Part shown: piece by piece, positions 1 to 10,533 of the stretch
Layout of the letters: each line of letters opens with the position of its first letter
Position numbering within the stretch: position 1 is the stretch's first letter
Assembly (NCBI GenBank): GCA_022393335.1
Contig: JAJEKB010020868.1
Span: forward strand, 601,463-665,462
Source: Macrotrachela quadricornifera
Lineage: Eukaryota; Rotifera; Eurotatoria; Philodinida; Philodinidae
DNA length: 64,000 nt
Direction of reading: 5' to 3'
Notes under the pieces: model-generated
What the model was told of the DNA's origin: nothing
What the model saw: only the letters and a program-made list of their open reading frames with translations
Database searches by the model: none
Translations under genes and position numbers: made by a program

Positions 1-865
1 AAAAAATTCTTCATTTAATTATGATTCAGTTTTGATACATGATCTATTATTGATTTTAGAAAGAGAGAAAAAGTCGATCATTTCACTCACTAGTTTCTAG
101 CAATTTGAATACAACCTTTCTTGTTGATGTTGGAGCTCAATGAATTGATTTAACCATTTCAAAAAAGAATACTTTATATTTAATGTGTATAGAAAAGGCA
201 AAACAAGAACGAGATAGTTTTTTTTATAAAACAAACTTATTTTTTGTAATGAATTTAATTGTTGTTAAGAAATCTTTCTTAAGCAATTACAATAATAAAT
301 GCTATAGTTTAACTAAAAATGAATGTAAATAACAAAAAAAAGAGAAACGTAGCAACTAATAACATAATTTTTTCTCTAACATATCTACTAAATGTGAGTA
401 TACAATCAACATAATGAAAAGTAATAAACATTAAAATGAAAGAAAAATGAGGGGATACTATGTGCAGCTAGAAAATATCCTACAAAATTAGTATTTCATC
501 AATCAGTTTCAATTTTAAGATTATCATGTTTTTTTCCAAAAATCAAATCTTCAAAGGTTTTTTTAACATAAATAATGTAATAATAACTAATAACAAAAAA
601 AGAACTAAGATTTTTATCAATAAATATTCATAGGAAGGTGAATGTTTCGTTTCATTCTGCATTGTTTTGTAGTCAACTATAATCAAACTTACATATATTG
701 AATTGTAAATAATTTTTTTCTAATATCATTCATATTCATTTTTCAATATAGGAATTTTTTCAACAAAATTATCGTTTCATCTTGTACAAATTTTAGTGAA
801 ATTGAGGACTGATAAAATCGTAAATGTAAAACTATCTGAAAAAACTTGCATTTATTTTAAGATAA
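1..865. other. AT-rich intergenic DNA
   Basis: Strongly AT-rich with many poly-A and poly-T runs. I see no open reading frame with recognisable protein sequence and no clear repeat. Confidence 0.6.
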
Positions 866-965
866 AATGACAAGTAACGCTTGTCAATGCGACTTGCTTG
901 ACTCTCGACTGAATTAGATCTAATTACCATCTACCAGTCGTTAAATTATGTTTTAAGAACTATCC
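866..965 (+). repeat. Direct repeat flanking the F-box gene, copy 1
   Basis: A stretch beginning with TAACGCTTGTCAATGCGACT and continuing with CTCGACTGA and later TCTACCAGTCG recurs in diverged form at about 3150-3245 in the same orientation. The two copies bracket the F-box gene. This could be a leftover of tandem gene duplication or a dispersed repeat; the window alone does not decide. Confidence 0.5.
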
Positions 966-1125
966 CTGAACGAATATGGACATACAAATAAGTTACAAAA
1001 TATTACTACTATCCATTTCATAATAGAAGGCGAGTGATTGTAAGTTGAATAACTCGAGAATGGTAACAGCTATTGAGGTCGGGTTTTTTTTGTTGCGTAG
1101 CCAAGATCGGGGCACGTAAGGATAT

Positions 1126-1525
1126 NNNNNNNNNNNNNNNNNNNNNNNNNNNNNNNNNNNNNNNNNNNNNNNNNNNNNNNNNNNNNNNNNNNNNNNNNNN
1201 NNNNNNNNNNNNNNNNNNNNNNNNNNNNNNNNNNNNNNNNNNNNNNNNNNNNNNNNNNNNNNNNNNNNNNNNNNNNNNNNNNNNNNNNNNNNNNNNNNNN
1301 NNNNNNNNNNNNNNNNNNNNNNNNNNNNNNNNNNNNNNNNNNNNNNNNNNNNNNNNNNNNNNNNNNNNNNNNNNNNNNNNNNNNNNNNNNNNNNNNNNNN
1401 NNNNNNNNNNNNNNNNNNNNNNNNNNNNNNNNNNNNNNNNNNNNNNNNNNNNNNNNNNNNNNNNNNNNNNNNNNNNNNNNNNNNNNNNNNNNNNNNNNNN
1501 NNNNNNNNNNNNNNNNNNNNNNNNN
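1126..1525. other. Assembly gap (400 N)
   Basis: An unbroken run of 400 N. It lies inside the 3' part of the F-box gene, so that gene's C-terminus is unknown. The round length suggests a scaffolding placeholder rather than a measured distance. Confidence 0.98.
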
Positions 1526-2798
1526 AATTGAAAATAATGATTTTTACAAATATTATTTGTCAAGTACATGAAACAGGTCATTTGAAATGGAATTGAATAA
1601 ATATGACAATAAGTATATCCATCAGAGAAATGATCAATACTACAACCAACTTGAGAATATTTCCAATGATTAAATGTTTTTTCAATGTCCTTTGTTGATA
1701 AAAAATAATTTGTTTGAGTTGTTGATATCACTGTACAAATATGAAATATAAATGTATCTAAATTTGACATATGATGAAGAAATTTCTCGTTAAGATCATC
1801 TGCATCAATCACTGTCAATCGGATTATATATAAACATAATGTAAGTTTTTTCAAATTTATCATTCGACAAAGAAGTGGTACAATTCGATAATCATAAGCA
1901 TTCGTATAACAATAGCATGTTAAGGACAATTCTTTCAAATTAGGCAGTTTCGTCTAGAAACAAAATCATATTTTCACTATACATAGATAGAGTTATTTAC
2001 TTACAAGGCTATCAGTGATAGTTGGTGATAGTTCAATGAGTGTCACACGTATTGTCAATGAAGATAAGTTATTCAAACGACCATCAAATAAACAGAGACA
2101 ATCATCAAACGTTTTAACATGAATAAACAATGTATGTAAATATGAAGAATAACAAATCTTTTGAGAATGTTCATCAAATGAAAGTCTAGAATAGTTAGTA
2201 TTTCCTCGTTGATTCATATCTAAACAAGTACATTTTTGACAAATGGAAAGAATACGCCCATAAACATTGGTATATGATATATCATTAAACATTTCATTTC
2301 CAATCTTCACAGTTATATTTTTCAACTGTTCTTTCCATAAATGAGCAATCGGCGATTCTTCTAATTAGAGAATCACAATAAAAAATTCATCTCTTGATAT
2401 AAAGCACTTTATTATTTACCTGTAAGGTAATGTAAAAGAATATCTGGTGAAAATCCGACCAAAACAATAGTATTGAGATTAGGATATTGAGTAGCAAGAA
2501 GAATACGTTCAATAGTGACAGTTTCAACAGTCATTGCTTGAATATGATGATTTATTTGAGGCAGTATTTCAACACATAATCGATGAAGTTTATCGGAATC
2601 AATCGTAGTGAACTGATCATCTGATAATTCCATTGAAATATTTATCGACTTTGTGTAATCAATACTTCGAGCTATTTGATCAAGTCGTTGTGTACTATTC
2701 AATAACGAATAAAGCACATTTATCGAACCAAGTTTATCAAAAATAATCAGTAAGATTTCATCAGGTAATTCGAGTAGACCGATAGTTTTACTATTCAT
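1526..2798 (-). CDS. F-box domain protein, 3' end lost in the gap
   Basis: Three exons on the minus strand: 2798-2420, 2360-2005 and 1953 into the gap at 1525. Intron 1 (2419-2361, 59 bp) has GTAAAT..TTAG ends; intron 2 (2004-1954, 51 bp) has GTAAGT..CTAG ends; both joins keep the frame. The N-terminus carries an F-box (residues about 9-45, with LPDEILLIIFDKL), which in this family binds Skp1 and presents substrates to an SCF ubiquitin ligase. The rest is leucine-rich without clear repeats (for example TKLPNLKELSL after intron 2) and resembles the irregular C-termini of the expanded bdelloid F-box family. Substrate unknown. Whether the frame continues past the gap to a stop at 1018 cannot be judged. 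Confidence 0.82.
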
Positions 2799-3989
2799 AT
2801 TGAATAGATATTATACGATTCTTTCGTCGGTCATCATTGAATTAGAGATTATATATATCTATATATTGCCCGCTGGCTGACCAAATAGACGATCACCATA
2901 TTATTTCTTTATTACACAGCAGACTAAAATCTAGACGATATGATGAGAAAATATTGAAAAGAGACATATAAGAAAGAAAAAGAGGAAAAGACATCGAATA
3001 GGAAAACATCAATTAAAGAAAGAGTCACTTAATAGAAATGATTGAAATATTTTTTTTGGTAACTAATCCGACTCGTCACATCAAATATGTTCATTCTTCG
3101 AACGATTCACGTGTATCAATACAAATATCATAGTTATTGACAATTTTTAACTATAAAATAACGCTCGTCGCTGCGACTCGCTTCACCCTCGACTGAGTTC
3201 TATTTATCATTATCTCTTACTGGTGGCTAGATTCTGCTCTGATAACTATGCTGGATACATGTGCATATATACACGGATTGCTAGTGACGATTGTTCTATA
3301 AGATCCAGTCTTTAAACTTTTTATTTCATTTAAAAAACCCTTCCTTCATCAAAAAAAACTATTTGCAAAACTGATCATGCCATTCAATTCCTCGATCCCG
3401 AAAACCTTTGCTAAACGTTAAGCGTCTAGTTGTCCTAAAAGATTTCATTCCTTCATGAATTTTTTTGACATTTCACCGCCACAACAATCAAGCTAAGAAA
3501 CTATTTTTTTATTATAAATCCCTTCAGTCGATGGAATACCAATAACAATCTTTAATCGGCCCGAACAACCCCATGTTTCAGCTGTACTTAGGTCTGACCA
3601 AAACTTCTGGCAACATTAAATAAAAATATAAAAATGCAGAGATATTTTTAATTTTGCTTTATCAAATATTGAGGATAGTTGCCATGATTATTTATACCAA
3701 GTTCGGCCCTTTATCATGTGTCATTTATTTAATCAATTAAATTATGTTCGATAGAATATGTTTACCGAAAAATACATAGTATCAGGCCTGACAAATATGG
3801 TAGATGTGACATCATATTGATGCCTTCTTCTGTCATATAGTTAAAAACATTGAATGAGTATGTATTCAACGATGATTATCAAACAATTTTGTACATTTCG
3901 AAGCTGATATCTCTGTTTCTTTTCATATTTCATTAACAAAAGCCTTCGAACAACTTTCCATATAATACTTGTGACGTACAGTCTTGCCT
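2799..3989. other. Intergenic DNA between F-box gene and GPCR
   Basis: AT-rich with slightly more GC patches around 3400-3700. It contains the second direct repeat (about 3150-3245). The minus strand around 3350-3620 has short protein-like stretches broken by stops that I cannot assign to a family. Confidence 0.5.
3150..3245 (+). repeat. Direct repeat flanking the F-box gene, copy 2
   Basis: Diverged partner of the repeat at 866-965, sharing TAACGCT.GTC..TGCGACT.GCTT and CTCGACTGA in the same order and spacing. It lies just upstream of the F-box start. Confidence 0.5.
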
Positions 3990-4066
3990 TTATCTGGCCG
4001 TTTGCTCGAGCCGTAAGAGAGATATTCAAATTTTTTATTTGTTATGTGATTTTTGGGACACCCTGT
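3990..4066. mobile_element. Isolated end of a TA-type MITE
   Basis: The sequence from about 3998 (CTCGAGCCGTAA..GAGATATTC..ATTTTTT) to ACACCCTGTGTA resembles the right end of the complete MITE at 21412-21772 (GTCGAGCCGTAA..AAGATATTCGGATTTTTT then CACCCTGCATA). No matching inverted end is visible within about 1 kb upstream, so this is a truncated copy. A 62-codon minus-strand frame crossing it (3841-4029) is probably incidental. Confidence 0.5.
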
Positions 4067-4522
4067 GTATTATTTTTTTCTTGTTGTATAGGTGAGTAAT
4101 GTATATGAACCACTGGTGATTATTGACTCATCTGTTTAAATCTATTCGTTATTCCTTTAAGGTAAAATTTGATCGTTTCGGCAGACGTAAGCTAAGACCA
4201 TCGAAGAATGTTGATAATCTCGATAAAATTCGAACACATTTTTCAAAATTATTAGATTTTATATGAAACGCATTGAGACACTACAAATGTTTTACTTATG
4301 ATGTGATTTTTATTGAAAACGCGTCTTCACGCAAGTCAAATTACAAACGCATTAACATGTGTTTTCCTAAAATAAATCGCATCTAAATACTTCATTTGAG
4401 ATGCATTTTCCAGGAAAAAAATATTTCCTAGTAAATATTTAAATAAATATAATTTTATTAAGTTAGAATTTTATTTAGAGAATAAACTAATAGTTAATCA
4501 GTCAAGTAAACATAATGTTTAT
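4067..4522. other. Intergenic, nothing recognised
   Basis: AT-rich stretch downstream of the receptor gene with no supported feature. Confidence 0.5.
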
Positions 4523-5467
4523 TCATTGTAAAGCGTCAGGCGATATTGCAGGATGAATTATTCGTCTTGGTTGATGGAAAAATAAAAATATTTTTTTAAA
4601 TTTATATGGATGTTCAGGTAATGCAACAAGACATACAAAAGGAAGAAGAAATATAACATAGTAAGATAAAAATTCTCCATATTCTTGATAAGATTGACTT
4701 ATTTCTTTTGATACACAACATAATTGTGCTAATTCAACACTCATTATTGGTATATAAAGAATAAAATAAAGAATAGATATTGATAATAATTGAATTGCCA
4801 TTTTTCGATGTTTTCGCCATTGAATATGTCTATGCATTCGGCGATTTTGAAGAATAATACGAATAAAAAGAGATATACTAAATATAATTATTGTTAATGT
4901 TGGAATTATATTATTAATAATACTATCTAATGTTCCGATTATTTTTGAATTATGAAAACAAAGTATACGACCACATAGTTCTTGACTATAGTCATATTTA
5001 TTTTCACATAATGGTACTAATATTACAATACCATGAAATATAATTATATAGAGTACAACTGATATTAATGAAATTAAATGAATACGACGGCGTCTTTTTA
5101 TATTTAATGAATTGTTATTATTAAATATAAGAATATGTCGTTCAATAGATGCCCATGCAACAACTATTGTTGATACTGAATATAATGTTTCATCTATAAA
5201 TGTCCATAATAAACATAATATTGGACTATTTGGCCATACATATTTCAATCGATAATAATTAAGAAATAATGGTATATCAATAAGTTCATATATTAAATTA
5301 TTGAAAAGAAGAATAATAATAACATAATTATTAATAGCGTTACGTTGAGTTCGATTAGAAAGTATATGATAAAGAACAAATATTGAACATAAAACTGATG
5401 GAATTAATGCAATTATAAATAAACTAAATCGAATTTCATCAGATATTAATGAACTTGAATATACCAT
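4523..5467 (-). CDS. Rhodopsin-like seven-transmembrane receptor
   Basis: Single-exon frame of 314 codons ending in TGA. Seven hydrophobic segments lie at about residues 12-34, 46-68, 82-107, 129-152, 177-206, 222-248 and 266-285, as in class A G-protein-coupled receptors. Cys85 at the start of TM3 and cysteines in the second extracellular loop (154, 165, 170) could form the usual disulfide. The DRY position reads ERH (109-111). TM7 lacks a clear NPxxY and ends in LPEHPYKF. Short size, lack of introns and very hydrophobic AT-rich codons fit the expanded orphan receptors of bdelloids. Ligand unknown; role by family is signal reception at the plasma membrane. The ATG at 5467 is the natural start, giving a short extracellular N-terminus. 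Confidence 0.85.
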   Translation of the reverse strand: MVYSSSLISDEIRFSLFIIALIPSVLCSIFVLYHILSNRTQRNAINNYVIIILLFNNLIYELIDIPLFLNYYRLKYVWPNSPILCLLWTFIDETLYSVSTIVVAWASIERHILIFNNNNSLNIKRRRRIHLISLISVVLYIIIFHGIVILVPLCENKYDYSQELCGRILCFHNSKIIGTLDSIINNIIPTLTIIIFSISLFIRIILQNRRMHRHIQWRKHRKMAIQLLSISILYFILYIPIMSVELAQLCCVSKEISQSYQEYGEFLSYYVIFLLPFVCLVALPEHPYKFKKIFLFFHQPRRIIHPAISPDALQ

Positions 5468-6664
5468 TTGAAGAATTTTTATCTATTTTATTCAAATTAA
5501 TTGTATAATATATTCTAAAACACAACAAAAAAAGACACATTCACAAGAAAATTTAACTCTTTTTTTCTATATCTCAATTAACTCTTCACTACTTTATTTC
5601 GAATACCGATAGAATATGTACCGAGTTACTGAAAAGACTGTCAATGTCTACAAAAAACTATCCCTCAACTCGAGTCAGGTTGGATTGATCCGTTTCGGAC
5701 ACTGAAATAAACATAAAACTACAAAAAAAGTTATACTTTCGATCTATATTATCTATTCTATAATATACCATAAATCTCCAAATGTTCTCATTTATATAAA
5801 GACTTATTTATTAGTTTTCATTGACGAAATAGAACGATTGATGATATAAAAAAAAGGATTAATACGAAAGATTAATGTACAAAAAAATTGTAACTTATTT
5901 ATTTGAAAAATAAATCAATTGCAGAAGATGTTAGTTATAACACAGATAAAAATCATATTCAAAAGATCATTAAGATTTTGGAATTTAAATGGATTCATAT
6001 CGATATTACCTTTCTATTAAATCTAATTGTGCTTTTTCATAAAACTATTACACATAATCTAAAGGATAGAAAATTTTTAAAAAAAATCAATAAACAATTA
6101 CAAAGTGGATCTCACGATATTAAACAGAGATTAACACAATAATAATCAACAAAAAATATATTTCATTTTTAACTTACTAATAATATATGACAATTTTATC
6201 TTCTTTTTTGTCGGTTCATCAAAATATCCTTTCATTATTATTAATGTGTGTCATTTGCATCCGAAATAAATAAGTTATTTTCACAATAAGAATTGTGACA
6301 ATCTCACATACCCTTGTTAATAACACACAAATGAAAAGAATAATTTTTCATGCAGTTTTTTTTCCAGAGAATTATGTGTTGTTGAAAAAAAAGAACTTTT
6401 TTTTAAATAAAACTAATTCACCATTAAATATATTAAAGATAAAGATAATTCACACAGAGATACTTCCGTAGATTTTTGTTATTAACATTTATTCATTAAT
6501 TAGACATATATATTCAATATTTTTAAAAATAGTATTATTCTTATGAGAGAATATTCATTATCATTTAACATATATTTATAATCAACAATCCATTTAACTT
6601 ATTTTAAATATGATTAAAAACAAAATATTTCCCTTGAAATAATGTTAACATTGGGTAATTGTCA
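5468..6664. other. AT-rich intergenic DNA
   Basis: About 1.2 kb with many A/T homopolymers. A 79-codon plus-strand frame at 5903-6142 is lysine/isoleucine-rich and matches nothing I know. Confidence 0.55.
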
Positions 6665-8293
6665 AAGGACAAGTATCGGATAAGGCCATTTTCTCGCCCA
6701 CAAAATTTCTCGAAAGGAATTATATATTGGGAATCAGCATTAAGTTCTGATTAAAATGAGGCACTTTTTGCTGTCCTAAAATGACTTTCAGTTTTCACGG
6801 TCCATTGAGCACCTGTGAGGGACCTCAGGAACCTCGAGAAAAAAATTTTTTTCAAAATCTTTTGAACAATATATGATCAGATGTGAAATTTGATGTTGAT
6901 TCCAAATATGATATTAGAAATAGTAAAAAAAGAAGTTTTCTGTGAGAGAAGGTTATTTTACTATAGGAGGCGAATAGAAGGCTGCATCGCGTAACCATCA
7001 TTGGCCGACCTAGCAACGTCACTACAATGCCTAAAAAGCATTCATACTCATGTGGCATTGCTATTCGAACGAGAATCATGTTAAAAAAAGCTGTTCGAAA
7101 TCGAGTTTTATTGAGTTTTAAAGTCAAAATACGAAAAACTCTACTAAAATCACCAATTTTGGGCCTTCTTCACTCCATATAGGAGGACAAAGAAATCTTA
7201 AACCAATGAGTAGCATACATAGATCGATGCAATTTTTCATGCTCTTTTCGAGTATGACTTCAAAAATAAGACAAAAAATGAAGAACATGATCAAAACATG
7301 AGAAATATTCGGATCACATCAAAAAAGTCAAAAAATGCACCAGTATTCACAGGTTATAATCATCAAAAATTAATTTTACAGTAAAACTCATATCATATTT
7401 AGAATCAGCATGAAAAACTACATCGGAAAACATGAATCTTATTAAAAAGAATTTTTTGATGAAAAGTCGATTGAGGGGGAGTAGTGGTCAAGTTTTTGTA
7501 GGAAAATATTTTTTCATGAAGTTTATGTTTTCCGATTTAGTTTTTCATGCTGATTTTAAATATGATACGGATTTTACTGTAAAATTAATTTTTGGTGATC
7601 ATAACCTGTGAATACTGGTGCATTTTTTGAGTTTTTTGATGTGATCCGAATATTTCTCATGTTTTGATCATGTTCTTCATTTTTTGTCTTATTTTTGAAG
7701 TCATACTCGAAAAGAGCATGAAAAATTGCATCGATCTATATATGCTACTCATTGGTTTAAGATTTCTTTGTCCTCCTATATGGAGTGCAGAGGGCCCAAA
7801 ATTGGTGATTTTAGTAGAGTTTTTCGTATTTTGACTTTAAAACTCAATAAAACTCGATTTCAAACAGCTTTTTTTAACATGATTCTCGTTCGAATAGCAA
7901 TGCCACATGAGTTTGAATACTTTTTAGGTTTTGTAGTGACGTGGCTAGGTCGGCTAATGATGGTTACGGGATGCACCCTTCTATTCGCCTCTTATAGTGA
8001 AACAGTCTTTTCTCACAGAAAATTTCGTTTTTTACTATTCCTAATATCATATTTAGAATCAACATCAAATTTCACATCTGATCATATATTGTTCAAAAGA
8101 TTTTGAAAAAAATTTTTTTCTCGAGGTTCCTGAGGTCCCTCACAGGTGCTCAATGGACCGTGAAAACTGAAAGTCATTTTAGGACAGCAAAAAGTACCTC
8201 ATTTTACTCAGAACTTAATGCTGATTCCCAATATATAATTCTTTTCGAGAAATTTTGTGGGCGTGAAAATGGCCTTATCCGATACTTGTCCTT
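6665..8293. mobile_element. 1.6-kb foldback palindrome
   Basis: The left end AAGGACAAGTATCGGATAAG is repeated inverted at the right end (8274-8293), and arm-to-arm similarity continues almost to the centre near 7479, leaving a spacer of roughly 80 bp. Each arm has the same protein-like frame (6852-7127 minus; 7726-8106 plus) with matching peptides, so these are mirror images, not two genes. No clear target duplication. I read it as a non-autonomous foldback transposon; the family is unknown. Confidence 0.85.
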
Positions 8294-8317
8294 AACCCCG
8301 TAGCTAACCGGTTAATC

Positions 8318-8795
8318 CATTTTTCGGATGTTTGGTCCAGCGATGAATAGTATTACGAAAGAGAGGGAATGAAAGTTCATCTGTAAAGATTGTATGTGTA
8401 AAATCATCCTTTTGATGTTGGTTAGTCTATTGTATACGTCGTTTTATTATTATTAGATGTTAATATATGAGTAATTTTTGACAAAGGATTTCTATAACCA
8501 CATTCATGAAGACGACGACATATTATTTTTGCAGATACTAATGAAGGATATGTTGTTCATAATTTTGTTTTGATTTCATTAGCGGTTATTTCATTATTTC
8601 GTCGAATATATTTACCAAAAGCTTATTTTTTTTTCTATTCCATAAAGTATACGTGATCAACCATTCCCCCTCAATTTTTAAGTGAGTTGATTTATTTCAA
8701 TTTATTGATATTGTAATAGTTAGTTCTGAGAGGAATATTTGTTTCACGATAAATAATAGCAACAGTTCGTACATCTTTGTGCCAAAAATATAATA
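8318..8795 (-). pseudogene. Tc1-type transposase remnant
   Basis: Reading the minus strand, about 8780-8710 encodes RTVAIIYRETNIPLRT, the style of a Tc1 helix-turn-helix. About 8530-8480 encodes RRLHECGYRNPLSKI, and about 8405-8320 encodes FTDELSFPLFRNTIHRW, the region around a catalytic Asp of Tc1 transposases. The pieces are in different frames with stops between them. No inverted repeats found, so this is a decayed fragment. Confidence 0.72.
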
Positions 8796-9428
8796 TTGAT
8801 ATATAATGGTCCTTTAAATCACTAGATGATGTCGTCATCAAATGTATACATGTCGAAAAGAAAAGAAATGATACTTGTATATATAGTCAACATATATCAC
8901 AGCTAACGAATATATATCTCTGAAAAAATAAACTTTGTAATTGCTTTCTAATGGCAAGGAAACCATTGTATATAAAATTTAATTTTGTGCAAGTTCTTTT
9001 TTAGCGACAACTGTATATTAAATTCAACAAAATTCGACATTAATGGAATAAGAATCGTTGATAATATTAATCCAGCTTTAAGACACTTATATTTTAAGAT
9101 CAAAATAAATGACAAAATTAAGTACGTTCACAAACAATCAGTCTGCTGGTTGCAGTCGAACCAGACAACGAAATTATCAAATGATCGTTTGTCTCATGTC
9201 ATAGAATAAGCATCTGATAATAATTCGTAAACTTATTGTTCCCGTTTCTTTTGCTTTACTTGTGATAACGCTGTTTCTAAAAGTCAATGAAGCAAGCATT
9301 TATGTTTTCCAATAGCATTTCATTTTATTTCATGTATCTCCAGATCTTTGAGAACACTTGAACGTGCTTTAAAGTATTTTGACATAATTTATGGAACTTT
9401 AAGCTACTTCAGTGTAATTTAAAAATAC
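8796..9428. other. Intergenic with one weak frame
   Basis: AT-rich. A 74-codon plus-strand frame (8985-9209) ends with KQSVCWLQ and KLSNDRLSHV, a pattern that feels like the C-terminus of a bdelloid family I cannot name. I cannot confirm a gene; it may be a remnant. Confidence 0.35.
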
Positions 9429-9440
9429 TATGACCTACTT

Positions 9441-9683
9441 GGGCGTGATAGCAAAATGGTAATGAGCACCGCTTCGAGCCAATTGGTCGCTAGTTCGATC
9501 CCCGCCCCTACCCAACCTAGGCACTACCCAATTGGAAGGCAATAGGGAGGCTATTAAAGCCAAAGTTAAAAGCAGTCCAATCCGGGATTGCGCCCGTGTG
9601 ACTTGTAGCGAACTCTGATTAGGCCATTCTAATTAACCCCGCCATGGTAACATGTGAAATACGGGAACTTTTAACTTTTTTTT
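9441..9683 (+). mobile_element. tRNA-derived SINE with 12-bp target duplication
   Basis: The head (9441-9508) keeps internal RNA polymerase III promoter boxes: A box TAGCAAAATGG at 9449-9459 and B box GTTCGATCC at 9493-9501. GGGCG at the start can pair with CGCCC after the B box, as in a tRNA acceptor stem. A non-tRNA body follows, ending in a T-rich tail at about 9666-9683. TATGACCTACTT stands directly before (9429-9440) and after (9684-9695) as a perfect 12-bp direct repeat, the mark of target-primed retrotransposition. Mobilisation needs a partner LINE, none of which is seen here. The perfect duplication suggests a young insertion. Confidence 0.85.
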
Positions 9684-9695
9684 TATGACCTACTT

Positions 9696-10533
9696 CTACA
9701 TACTTTAAACTACTTTTGTATTTTGATGTAGGTTTCTATTTCAAGTCTACTATTTCTCCCCTTGATGTAAGAGCGGAAATACACAAACAGCAAGCAAGAC
9801 CTACTAGATAATAATAGAATATTATCGGTTCTTGTAAATATGATTATGTCTTAATAGTGTTTGTCTTATCTACTAAAGCCATACAAATTTGACTATATCT
9901 TATTGATAAATCATTTTAAAAAAAATATTAAAAAAAAGATGGTCAAGGATGATAGAATTTTCTGCACGCCAAAAAAGATCATAAAATGTAAGTACGTAAT
10001 TAGTAAGTTATATAAATATCTTAATGGTCGTTTGTTGAGATTCGGCCCCTTGATGAGTAAAAATCTCCATATATTATCCATAGTATTTATATGCCGAGGT
10101 CAAAGATAAAAAGAAGCACTGAACAAATTTTATTAAATTCAATAAAATCCTGAAGCCTTTTACCGTTCTTCGAAACTTTATATAGAGTACTATAGAATTA
10201 TTGAAAATGTTCGAAGGTTTCAAGATTTTATTAAGTTTGATGAATTGTGTTTAACGTTTTGTTGATCCTTAACATCGGTATATAGATACTGTGGATAATA
10301 GATGATGATTTTTATTCAGTAAGGGATCGAATCTTAACAAACGAATATTAATGTATTTATATACTAACTATGTACTTTCATTTTATGATCTTTCTAGGAT
10401 AGGGAAAAGTCCATGATTTTTGATCATCCCCTTCTAACATAAACTCGTGTGAGAAAATATTGATGATGCATCTAAGAAAAAATTTGATTTAAAAATGATA
10501 TTGTTCTAATTTGTCGATCGGAGACAACAATTA
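9696..10533. other. Intergenic, nothing recognised
   Basis: AT-rich DNA downstream of the ABC transporter. A lysine-rich 82-codon frame at 9861-10109 shows no family features. Confidence 0.5.

Noticed and set aside
5903..6142. 79-codon plus-strand frame
   Set aside because: Composition follows AT-rich DNA (Lys, Ile, Asn); no domain, no neighbouring exon.
9441..9508. A functional tRNA gene
   Set aside because: A and B boxes are present, but the anticodon arm and full acceptor stem are not convincing, and the unit is part of a 243-bp insertion with target duplications, so it is a SINE head.
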